Below are positions 36,216-43,605 of a stretch of DNA of 64,000 bases, in pieces. The first letter of the stretch is position 1. Every line of letters starts with the position of its first letter. The position numbers and the translations under genes were made by a program. The notes under the pieces were generated by a model that ran no database searches, was not told where the DNA came from, and saw only the letters and a program-made list of their open reading frames with translations. Source of the stretch: JAZDFP01 sp043801445 (GTDB lineage Bacteria; Planctomycetota; MHYJ01; JACQXL01); contig JAZDMB010000046.1 in assembly GCA_043801445.1 (NCBI GenBank), positions 24,816 to 88,815 on the forward strand. Direction: 5' to 3'.

Positions 36216-37286
36216 CTACAATGTCTTGATTATCTTGTCCATTGCGGCAAGCAATTCCTTTAATTCCTGTACAGTAGTATCACCCATATGGGCAATGCGG
36301 AATGTGGTATCCTTAAGTTTGCCATAACCGGCAGATATCATATAACCAACCTGAGCAAGTTCTTCGTTGAGTTTCTTGATATCAATCTTACGGATATTAT
36401 CGGCTGTGGTCATTGTAATGGATTCATAACCAGGTTCAGTAAATAGTTTAAATCCGTTATCCTTGACCCACTCACGGCAGATTTTTGCCAGTTCTTTATG
36501 ACGATTGAATCTGTTATCCAATCCTTCTTTGAGCATCTGATCTAATTGATAATTCAATGCGAATAGATGCGAAACAGAAGGCGTGGTCGGAGTCTGGTTT
36601 TTGGCATCAAAAGCATCAAATTCCACGAAGTCAAAATAGTAGCCACGATTCTTGACCTGTTTGGCTCTTTCCAAAGCCCTGTTACTTACCGAACAGATGG
36701 CAAAGCCCGGCGGTAATGCAAACCCTTTCTGGGTGCTTGCCAGACAGACATCAATATTCCATTTGTCCACTTCTATCTTCACGCCAGCCATTGAACTCAC
36801 GGCATCAACCATGAAAAGAACGTCAGGATATTTTTTGACCACCTCAGCAATTTCAGCCAATGGATTCAGCACACCAACCGAAGTTTCGTTATGAGTAATA
36901 AAAACCGTGTCATACTTGCCGGTGGCTAATTCCTTATCAACCATTTCAGGTTTTATGGCTTTGCCGAGTTCAACCTTGAACGGATCTGCTTCCTTGCCGT
37001 TGGCAATAGAGATTCCATACCATCTCTCGCCGAATTCACCGCAGATAAAATGAGCGGCTCTTTTGTTAACGCAGTTGCGGACACATGCCTCCATCAAGCC
37101 GGTGCCTGAAGAGGTCGATAAATATATCTTATTCTTGGTATAAAGCAGCTGCTGAAGTTTCGCCTTAACATCGCCATGTAGCGCGGCATATTCCTTGGTC
37201 CGATGCCCTATCATCGGTGTCGCCATTGCGTTTAATACACCGGGATAAACCTCTACGGGACCAGGGATAAACAATTTCTTGTGCAT
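36216..37286 (-). CDS. class-V aminotransferase (serine-glyoxylate/phosphoserine-type)
   Basis: 356 residues, PLP enzyme. Visible: FIPGPVEVYPGV, MIGHRTKEYA, STSSGTGLMEACVRNCV, FITHNETSVGVLNPL, MVDAVSSMAGVKIEV, and the lysine segment STQKGFALPPGFAI. Family members include serine-glyoxylate and alanine-glyoxylate transaminases; in this context, with serA in the same operon and no serC, it probably acts as phosphoserine aminotransferase. AAGGAG is placed seven bases before the ATG. Genes run toward it: serA, STAS, DUF1015, then this one. Confidence 0.88.
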   Translation of the reverse strand: MHKKLFIPGPVEVYPGVLNAMATPMIGHRTKEYAALHGDVKAKLQQLLYTKNKIYLSTSSGTGLMEACVRNCVNKRAAHFICGEFGERWYGISIANGKEADPFKVELGKAIKPEMVDKELATGKYDTVFITHNETSVGVLNPLAEIAEVVKKYPDVLFMVDAVSSMAGVKIEVDKWNIDVCLASTQKGFALPPGFAICSVSNRALERAKQVKNRGYYFDFVEFDAFDAKNQTPTTPSVSHLFALNYQLDQMLKEGLDNRFNRHKELAKICREWVKDNGFKLFTEPGYESITMTTADNIRKIDIKKLNEELAQVGYMISAGYGKLKDTTFRIAHMGDTTVQELKELLAAMDKIIKTL

Positions 37287-37307
37287 AAATTTCTCCTTCC
37301 TTTACTT

Positions 37308-38753
37308 TTATTTCTGTATTTTGATTTTATTTATGTCGTAATTTATTCTACTGATAACAACACCACTCAACAATTTCGGATAGAAATCAGTGGATTTCTG
37401 GGGCATCCGCTCGTTATGGATAGAAACATTTTTGACTTCCTCAATCTTAGTCGGGTTAAGAATGAAAGCCATCTGGTATTTTCCTCTCTGCACCTTTTCT
37501 ATAGCTTCATCTTCAGAGCGGATATAATTAACCTTTTCCTCATTAGCAACCTGCTCTTTGGTAATATTCAATAATTTTTCAAGAATCAACGAATGCAAAA
37601 TAGTTACATCCAATCTCTTCCAAATAGAAGAACGTTTCTCCGTGATAATCTTCTCAATCATCTTATCATCCTTAAGAGTAAGCATGTAGTATTTTTTTAT
37701 TCCATTAACAACCAAGCCAAAAGCATGGGCAGTCTGACCGGTCATACGAAGATCTTCTATCAAGTCCGTCCTAGCTAATTTTTCTTCCTTTGGAAAACGA
37801 CAAGGATACTCATTAAGCCAGAGATATTGGGATATCTTCTTGAGGAAACTATTAGATGAAAAATTCTTTAGGCCAAAAATCAACCGATGGGTTGGTAAAA
37901 CGGTTAATCCTTTGTCATCCATATTAATAAATGTCATCATCCTATTTTCGTAAGACTCATTGCCGATGCATTTTAGGCTCAGTGCGCGCATCTCGTTTCG
38001 GTAATTGAGTGCGGTTTCATAACGATGATGACCGTCGGCAATAAAAACATCCTTATTTTTCATTGTATTTTGGACGATTTTAATTATCCGTGAGTCGGTA
38101 ACCTTCCATAATTTATTGATTACCCCGTAATCATCCTTCAATTCCACATTCGGTTCCTTTTTTGCCGTAATTTTATTCAAGGCAGAATTGATGGTTAATT
38201 TCGGGTCGGAATAGAGCATGAATATCTGACCGGTGGAACCGCCGGTCGCACGCATCTGATTTAATCTATCCTGTTTGGGTTTAAGCAATGTTCGTTCATG
38301 AGGATGGACGCCCCGGCCAAAGTCCTTCAAACGCATCAGGGCAATAAAACCTTTTCTGACCTGCAATTGTTTACCTGCCCGAACTGACGGCCGGTCAGGC
38401 GGGGAAGAAACGCCTTTAACCCGCCTGACCGGTAATCCAGTCGGGCAGGTCGGCGAATAATATTCCTGATGATAGGCATAAATAGCCCGCTTGGTATCAT
38501 GAACCAATATTTTCTTGCTTAACCATTCTTCAATAGTTTCGCCGGCCCGGCTGTATTTATTATTATGTTCGTCATCGCTCTTGAGATCTTTACCCTTGGT
38601 AATGCGGACTAAATTATAAGGATGTCTCTTGTAGTAGATATCCTGCATCTCGGGCGTGATTTTATCGTATGGCTGAGTCAGCACCAATCCGTAATTTTTG
38701 ATTTTAGATTTGCTATACAATACTCCTAAAAATGGTAATATCTCGGTCGTCAT
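37308..38753 (-). CDS. DUF1015 family protein
   Basis: 481 residues from ATG 38753 (AAGGAG upstream). Visible: ILPFLGVLYS, VLTQPYDKI, HPYNLVRIT, HPHERTLLKPKQDR and IADGHHRYETALNYRNE, all DUF1015 hallmarks. The family co-occurs with serine-synthesis genes, as here (serA and an aminotransferase), so a role in serine or phosphoserine handling is inferred only. A roughly 33-residue insert (CPTGLPVRRVKG...PSVRAGK) interrupts the chain before GFIALMRLKDFG; it is translated from two family A palindromes. Confidence 0.85.
   Translation of the reverse strand: MTTEILPFLGVLYSKSKIKNYGLVLTQPYDKITPEMQDIYYKRHPYNLVRITKGKDLKSDDEHNNKYSRAGETIEEWLSKKILVHDTKRAIYAYHQEYYSPTCPTGLPVRRVKGVSSPPDRPSVRAGKQLQVRKGFIALMRLKDFGRGVHPHERTLLKPKQDRLNQMRATGGSTGQIFMLYSDPKLTINSALNKITAKKEPNVELKDDYGVINKLWKVTDSRIIKIVQNTMKNKDVFIADGHHRYETALNYRNEMRALSLKCIGNESYENRMMTFINMDDKGLTVLPTHRLIFGLKNFSSNSFLKKISQYLWLNEYPCRFPKEEKLARTDLIEDLRMTGQTAHAFGLVVNGIKKYYMLTLKDDKMIEKIITEKRSSIWKRLDVTILHSLILEKLLNITKEQVANEEKVNYIRSEDEAIEKVQRGKYQMAFILNPTKIEEVKNVSIHNERMPQKSTDFYPKLLSGVVISRINYDINKIKIQK
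38372..38452 (-). repeat. two family A palindromes inside DUF1015
   Basis: CCTGCCCGAAC...GGTCAGGCGGG (38372-38404) and CCCGCCTGACC...GTCGGGCAGG (38420-38451) lie in tandem and are translated. Same element in both orientations within 80 bp. Confidence 0.75.
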
Positions 38754-38816
38754 CCTTACAATACTCCTTTCTTCCTCTGGGCGTCCCGACAAAAACTGTC
38801 GGGATAATAGGCATAA

Positions 38817-39176
38817 TTATCGAGTTAAGTTTTTCAATTCATCGACAGCACTCTTGAGATTTTTAGTAATGCTGTAAAAATTAGAGAGTTTGAAAATCTT
38901 AAAGGCCTCCTTTACGGTTGGTTTAGGATTAACAAAAACTATGGCACCTTTGTGTTCATCCAATGAATCAATAAAAGAAATGAATAGACCAATACCCGGG
39001 CTTCCCATATAATTTACCTTGGATAAATCCACGACGAATTTCCAGATTTTACGGACGAATAAATCACGAAAGACCGTTAATAGCGTCCCAGATGTTTCAT
39101 TATTCAAAATACCATTCAACGATATTAAATAGATATCTTTCTCGAGCTGTTTTGTGTCAATAAAAAGTTCAAGCAT
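38817..39176 (-). CDS. STAS-domain anti-sigma factor antagonist-like protein
   Basis: 119 residues of SpoIIAA/RsbV fold: LEKDIYLISLNGILNNET, VVDLSKVNYMGSPGIGLFISF with the conserved phosphorylatable Ser in the loop, and an NPKPTVKEAFKIFKLSNFYSI helix. Known relatives bind anti-sigma kinases. No kinase partner is adjacent; it lies four bases after serA and so is probably cotranslated. Its presence in a serine cluster is unexpected. Confidence 0.85.
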   Translation of the reverse strand: MLELFIDTKQLEKDIYLISLNGILNNETSGTLLTVFRDLFVRKIWKFVVDLSKVNYMGSPGIGLFISFIDSLDEHKGAIVFVNPKPTVKEAFKIFKLSNFYSITKNLKSAVDELKNLTR

Positions 39177-39180
39177 TTAA

Positions 39181-40107
39181 TTATTTCTTAGTAAAATCAA
39201 TAAGTTTCTCAGCAACAGCATCGCCCACCCGTCCCTGTCCTTCAACAGAAGATGCGCCTAAATGAGGAGTTAATAATATCTTTTCACCCAAAGCGATAAG
39301 AGGATTATCAGGTAAAATCGGCTCTTTTTCATAAACATCTATTGCCGCTCCGGCAATAGTTCCGGCTTTCAGCGCTTCAGCTAAATCCTGTTCATTAATA
39401 ATTCCGCCGCGTGCGCAGTTGATAATAAATGCCGTCTTTTTCATCTTAGCAATAGATGATTTATTAATCATGTTCTTGGTTTCAGGCGTCTTCGGAGTAT
39501 GGATGCTGATATAATCGCTTTGCTTATAAATTTCATCTAATGAAAGCATCATTTTAATACCTAATTGAGTAATTTGTGCCGGAATTGTTTTCAGATAAGG
39601 GTCATAAGCAATAATAGTCATACCTAATGCATTTGCTCTTTTAGCAACCTCAAAGCCAATGCGACCAATACCGATAAGTCCCAATGTCTTCTTATATAAT
39701 TCTGTTCCTTCTAATCTCTTTTTTTCCCACTTGCCCTGTTTCATTGTGCTGTCCGCTATATGTATTTTCCTGGCCAGTGCAAACATCATCCCTATAGTTA
39801 ATTCTGCGACTGAAATAGATGATGCCTCAGGAGTATTTTCCACGCGGATATTAGCCTTTTTGGCTGCTTCAGCATCAATGTTATCCATACCCACGCCACC
39901 ACGGACAATCAATTTTAACTTCTTTCCCTTTTCAATAACATCTTTGGTCGCCTTGGTAGCACTGCGTATTACTAAAATTTCACAATCTCCTACTATCTGC
40001 AACAAATCCTGGGGTGTGATACCTGATTTATCATCTACGGTTAACCCGTTCTTACGCATCTTTTCGATAGCCGCATTATCAATTTTGTCACATATTAATA
40101 CTTTCAT
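39181..40107 (-). CDS. serA: D-3-phosphoglycerate dehydrogenase (short form)
   Basis: 308 residues. Oxidises 3-phosphoglycerate to 3-phosphohydroxypyruvate with NAD+, the first step of serine synthesis. Visible: VRGGVGMDNID, NAD-binding GLIGIGRIGFEVAKRA, INCARGGIINE with the catalytic Arg, EKEPILPDNPL with Glu, and LTPHLGAS with His. It lacks the C-terminal ACT/ASB regulatory domains, so serine feedback is doubtful. AAGGAGG upstream fixes the start. First gene of the four-gene minus-strand cluster. Confidence 0.95.
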   Translation of the reverse strand: MKVLICDKIDNAAIEKMRKNGLTVDDKSGITPQDLLQIVGDCEILVIRSATKATKDVIEKGKKLKLIVRGGVGMDNIDAEAAKKANIRVENTPEASSISVAELTIGMMFALARKIHIADSTMKQGKWEKKRLEGTELYKKTLGLIGIGRIGFEVAKRANALGMTIIAYDPYLKTIPAQITQLGIKMMLSLDEIYKQSDYISIHTPKTPETKNMINKSSIAKMKKTAFIINCARGGIINEQDLAEALKAGTIAGAAIDVYEKEPILPDNPLIALGEKILLTPHLGASSVEGQGRVGDAVAEKLIDFTKK

Positions 40108-40224
40108 TTCCCCCTCCTTGCTTACTAAATTATAATGTATTTTTATTTATTTGTATACTTATAAAAAAAATCGTCAATATTTATAGGATTAAATTCGGTG
40201 ATGATATATAAATTAGCAAGCGAA

Positions 40225-40398
40225 TTTAACAGGTGGAAGAACACGAATCAGACGAATAAGGCGACCTGTCCGAATAACCATTCGATCGGGCGGGTAAGAC
40301 GATTTAGAATTATTCGCTAGCACCCCGCGGGGTGTGAAGGATTCGTTCCATTCGTACTATTCGTGTTTAGTATTAATTCAGTTTAATCAGTTAAATCC
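40225..40398. repeat. family G/A composite repeat upstream of lpxK
   Basis: AACACGAATCAGACGAATAAG and ATTCGTACTATTCGTGTTTAG arms enclose ACCTGTCCGAATAACC...GATCGGGCGGGT (40263-40296) and CACCCCGCGGGGTG (40321-40334). The 40108-40414 gap holds no gene; a GTG-initiated upstream extension of lpxK here would be repeat-coded. Confidence 0.7.
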
Positions 40399-40414
40399 TG
40401 TTGTTTATTTGATT

Positions 40415-41542
40415 ATGATTTTTCTAAAACAACTATGGTTTAAGGCAGTCCAACAAAACCAAAAGGGAGTTATTTATTTACTCGTAAGATTGTTTTTCAA
40501 ATTACTCTCATTGTTTTATCTAATCCTCATAAAACTACGCATCTTGCTCTATCAAAAAGGTATTATAAAATCATCAAAATTACCAGCCTATATTATCAGT
40601 GTCGGAAACATTACGGTGGGAGGCACCGGAAAAACACCCTTCGTGAATTATCTATCTGAGACACTCACCAAAAATTCATCGGAAGAAAACTCTTCGGAGC
40701 ATCCCTGTACCAGAAACAAATCCGCCTTCGGCGGAAAAGTCGGTATCCTAAGCAGAGGATATGGAAGCCGCCGTAAACAGATTTCAGATGATGAATCCTT
40801 TCCTTTGCCTGATAATGTGGTAAGAATTGTTACTCCCAATAGAATTATCGGCGGTACAGAACTTATAGAAAGACACGGGATAAAAACCATAATTCTTGAC
40901 GACGGTTTTCAGCATCTGAAATTAAAACGAGATATAAACTTAATTATCATCGATGCAACCAATTCTTTCGGAAACGGCTGGGTTTTACCGGGAGGAATTT
41001 TAAGAGAACCGCTGTCCTGTTTGAATCGCGCAGATATTTTTGTCATTACACATACGGATCTTGTCACACGAGAACAATTATCCGCATTAGAATCAAAATT
41101 AAGCCATTATAATAAAAAGATTATCAGAACAATCCATAAACCTCAATACCTGGTATTAATCAACCCGCCTGACCGGATGACCAGTCAGACAGGTCAAACA
41201 CCCGATAAGAAAGTTGAATTGTCAGAAATAAGAGGTAAAACTGCCTGGGGATTTTGTGGCATCGGCAATCCGTATCAATTCCATAAAACACTTGAACCAC
41301 TCTGTAACATAAAAGGTTTTTCTATTTTTTCCGACCATTATTACTACTCCACAAATGATTTATCTATTATATTTGATAAGGCAAAAGATAAGAAGTCAGA
41401 ACTATTTATCACTACAGAAAAGGATGCGTTAAGACTAAAAGACATAAAGATACGAAATGAAATGCCAATATATTACCTGAAAATAAAAATAGAGGTTATT
41501 GGGGGAGAAGATATTATACAAAGCATAGAGCATAGGACTTAG
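40415..41542 (+). CDS. lpxK: tetraacyldisaccharide 4'-kinase
   Basis: Phosphorylates the lipid A disaccharide precursor at the 4' position on the inner membrane. From ATG 40415: a hydrophobic N-terminal helix (LVRLFFKLLSLFYLILIKL), Walker A VGNITVGGTGKTPFV, ILSRGYGSRRKQ, ILDDGFQHLKLKRDINLIIID, then WVLPGGILREPLSCLNRAD and FCGIGNPYQF. 375 residues. Two inserts are repeat-coded: a Ser/Glu/Asn-rich segment (SSEENSSEHPCTRNKSAFGG) after Walker A, and PPDRMTSQTGQTPDKK near residue 250. The stop codon lies in a repeat shared with the thiE start. Implies an LPS-bearing outer membrane. Confidence 0.92.
   Translation: MIFLKQLWFKAVQQNQKGVIYLLVRLFFKLLSLFYLILIKLRILLYQKGIIKSSKLPAYIISVGNITVGGTGKTPFVNYLSETLTKNSSEENSSEHPCTRNKSAFGGKVGILSRGYGSRRKQISDDESFPLPDNVVRIVTPNRIIGGTELIERHGIKTIILDDGFQHLKLKRDINLIIIDATNSFGNGWVLPGGILREPLSCLNRADIFVITHTDLVTREQLSALESKLSHYNKKIIRTIHKPQYLVLINPPDRMTSQTGQTPDKKVELSEIRGKTAWGFCGIGNPYQFHKTLEPLCNIKGFSIFSDHYYYSTNDLSIIFDKAKDKKSELFITTEKDALRLKDIKIRNEMPIYYLKIKIEVIGGEDIIQSIEHRT
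40681..40737 (+). repeat. palindromic insert in lpxK
   Basis: GGAAGAAAACTCTTCGG and TCCGCCTTCGGCGGA form local hairpins that encode residues between the Walker A helix and GILSRGYG. Homologues have those segments close together. Confidence 0.55.
41162..41196 (+). repeat. family A palindrome in lpxK
   Basis: CCCGCCTGACCGG...CAGTCAGACAGG, with TCAA on both flanks (41161 and 41194 regions). Total spacing is 34 bp, so simple excision would not keep frame; another change must have compensated. Confidence 0.6.
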
Positions 41543-41602
41543 AGTATCCCGGTCCATCCGGACGCTCTATGCTCTACGCTCCACGCCCTACACTATTATA
41601 TG
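41522..41602 (+). repeat. AGCATAGAGCATAG hairpin spanning the lpxK-thiE junction
   Basis: AGCATAGAGCATAG (41522-41535) pairs with CTATGCTCTACGCT (41567-41580). The lpxK stop (TAG at 41540-41542) lies just after the left arm, and the thiE ATG at 41600 lies at the edge of a following TATATGCTCTAC copy. Confidence 0.7.
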
Positions 41603-42739
41603 CTCTACTATCGTATTATTGATGTTAACAGTAATCGGGCCAGGGAAGCAACACGCGTTATTGAGGATTATGCACGTTTCATCCTTGAAGATGCAACATT
41701 ATATAACCAGATTCGCTCTATCAGGCATAATCTCATCAAAATATTATCACCGATAACGCCTAACTTATTATATTCACGCGATATCGAAATGGATTTAGGA
41801 AAAAACACTATTAGTAATAAAAAGAATTTGCCGGAGATAATCATATCAAGTTTCAGGCGTCTCTCAGAAGCACTACGTTCAATCACAGAATACCTGAAGA
41901 TACAACCTGCCAGAACGGGTGCCCCCTGCCCGAACGACTGTTCGGTCGGGCGGGTGTCGGGCTGGTCACCAGCTCTTGCCACAAGAATAGAAAAACTTAG
42001 ATTCGAGGCTTATCAATTAGAGCAAGGATTTTTCTACCTGCTTTATCCCAAGCAATTACTCCAAAAAATAAGACTTTATGTTCTGGTTCCCGAGAAAATA
42101 GATAATCGGCCCATAGATAAAATTATCACCGAATTAATTAAAGGTGGCGCTGACGCCATCCAGTTACGAGCCGAAAAACTGAACGATAAGGAATTACTTA
42201 TACTGGCAAGGAAGATAAGAAAAATAACGCGCCATGCAAATATGCTATTTATTGTTAACGACCGAATTGATATTGCTTTATTAAGCCAGGCAGACGGGAT
42301 TCATTTGGGAGAAACTGATATTTCAATCCGTGATGCCAGACGATTATTAGGTTCTGATAAAATTATCGGAGCAACCAGCCATTCAATAGAAGAAGCGCTT
42401 GATGCGGAAAAGAACGGCGCCGATTATATTTCAGTTGGCCCATTCTTCCCATCTCCAACCAAACCATTACTTAAACCGCGTGGATTTGGCTACCTAAAAA
42501 ATATCGCTAAAAAGATTCATATTCCTTATATTGCTATCGGCGGAATAAATAAAACAAATTTACCTGTTTTATTAAAGACACATAAAAAACTATTTAAATC
42601 ACCTATCAAAATCGCTGTCTCATCTGCTATATTAACCAGGCCCTTGCACGCAGGGGCTTGGTTAACCGATGAAAATATCTGTAGTACAACCAGACAGATA
42701 AAAACATTAATATTAACCACTCAAACTGGACACAAATGA
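41600..42739 (+). CDS. thiE: thiamine-phosphate synthase with N-terminal ThiD2-like domain
   Basis: 379 residues. The N-terminal domain (about 1-150: NRAREATRVIEDYARFIL, RRLSEALRSITEYLK, RIEKLRFEAYQLEQ) matches the ThiD2 module fused to ThiE in some lineages, planctomycetes included. The C-terminal barrel has GGADAIQLRAEKL, FIVNDRIDIAL, DGIHLGETD, GATSHSIEE, YISVGPFFPSPTK and IAIGGINK, joining thiazole phosphate and HMP pyrophosphate. No TPP riboswitch is seen. About 18 residues (PARTGAPCPNDCSVGRVSG) are coded by a family A palindrome between EYLK and the next ThiD2 helix. No other thi genes are adjacent. Confidence 0.93.
   Translation: MLYYRIIDVNSNRAREATRVIEDYARFILEDATLYNQIRSIRHNLIKILSPITPNLLYSRDIEMDLGKNTISNKKNLPEIIISSFRRLSEALRSITEYLKIQPARTGAPCPNDCSVGRVSGWSPALATRIEKLRFEAYQLEQGFFYLLYPKQLLQKIRLYVLVPEKIDNRPIDKIITELIKGGADAIQLRAEKLNDKELLILARKIRKITRHANMLFIVNDRIDIALLSQADGIHLGETDISIRDARRLLGSDKIIGATSHSIEEALDAEKNGADYISVGPFFPSPTKPLLKPRGFGYLKNIAKKIHIPYIAIGGINKTNLPVLLKTHKKLFKSPIKIAVSSAILTRPLHAGAWLTDENICSTTRQIKTLILTTQTGHK
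41906..41972 (+). repeat. family A palindromes inside thiE
   Basis: CCTGCCAGAACGGG followed by CCTGCCCGAACGACTGTTCG-type stem closing in GGTCGGGCGGG. It interrupts two helices that are adjacent in other ThiD2-ThiE proteins. Confidence 0.75.
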
Positions 42740-42905
42740 ACAGGGATCAAACTGGAAAATTTATAAGAAGACTAACCAAGTCGGTAAAGAAAACAGAAAT
42801 TGTTCATCCTGCTCTCATGGATTCCTTATAAAAATAATCTTCAACGATAAAGATAGGTTATGCGCGTCGCCCCTAAGGGCGCCGCCCATTAGAAGCAGCA
42901 GGGTA
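42725..42905. repeat. family F repeat and GC palindromes after thiE
   Basis: TTTATAAGAAGACTAACCAAG and GGATTCCTTATAAAAATAATC arms (42762-42840) with a different interior, then GCGCGTCGCCCCTAAGGGCG (42859-42880). No gene. It separates convergent thiE and DUF502. Confidence 0.6.
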
Positions 42906-42942
42906 AAATTGTTGACTTTGTTAACAATCTCAACTTATTCCA

Positions 42943-43485
42943 TCACTTTCCAGTAATGCCAGCCGAGACAATAAAAGCCATTACTTCCGGTCCGTCTTTA
43001 TCAATTGGCGTTAATCTATCCCGTGGTACGATGAGAAGATTGCCGGCAAAATTATATGCTTGAGGAATATACACTGCAACCGAGTTTTGAATGCCAAGCG
43101 TATCAAGATTTTCCTTGGTAATAAAACCCAATATCTTTACGTCAGAATCAGAGGATAAGGTTACTAAAACAGGCTTATCAAATATCTTTTTATCACCGAC
43201 AAAGGCATCCATCAGATCTTTTGCAGAAGAATAAAGCAGTTTTACAAAAGGTAATCTTTTAAAAATGTTATCAATAATTTTCAATACACTTTTTGCAAGG
43301 ATATTTGAAGCAAAGAACCCGACCAGTGTAATCAAAAATAGAGTAATAACAAATCCTACACCGGGGATAGGTATATGTAAGATACCGTCTATTTTGATAA
43401 ATACGACATATACGACATAAATAGTAACTACGGACGGAACTACAAACAGCAATCCTTTAAGAAAATATGACATCAATCTTTTCAC
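42943..43485 (-). CDS. DUF502 membrane protein
   Basis: 180 residues with two N-terminal helices (FLKGLLFVVPSVVTIYVVY; VGFVITLFLITLVGFFAS) and a conserved cytosolic tail (RLPFVKLLYSSAKDLMDAF, VAVYIPQAYNFAGNLLIVPRD). GTG start at 43485, supported by AAGGAG (43497-43492) six bases upstream. Function of the family is unknown. Confidence 0.88.
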   Translation of the reverse strand: MKRLMSYFLKGLLFVVPSVVTIYVVYVVFIKIDGILHIPIPGVGFVITLFLITLVGFFASNILAKSVLKIIDNIFKRLPFVKLLYSSAKDLMDAFVGDKKIFDKPVLVTLSSDSDVKILGFITKENLDTLGIQNSVAVYIPQAYNFAGNLLIVPRDRLTPIDKDGPEVMAFIVSAGITGK

Positions 43486-43500
43486 AAAGTACTCCTTGCA

Positions 43501-43578
43501 TCGTTAGAAGCGTTCATAAAGGTTGGTTAGAACATAGTAACGGTTTAGAATTATTGCTTTTGTTCGCTTCTAACGGGA
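43501..43578. repeat. family C element between DUF502 and purL
   Basis: CGTTAGAAGCG (43502) and CGCTTCTAACGGG (43565) form the ends, with an unrelated interior. The ends match the element inside the mutase gene. Confidence 0.7.
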
Positions 43579-43605
43579 TGAGAAGCTAACAAAACTTACT
43601 ACTGC

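Noticed and set aside
40334..40414. Upstream extension of lpxK to a GTG
   Set aside because: It would be translated from a dispersed repeat; LpxK proteins start near MIFLKQLW.
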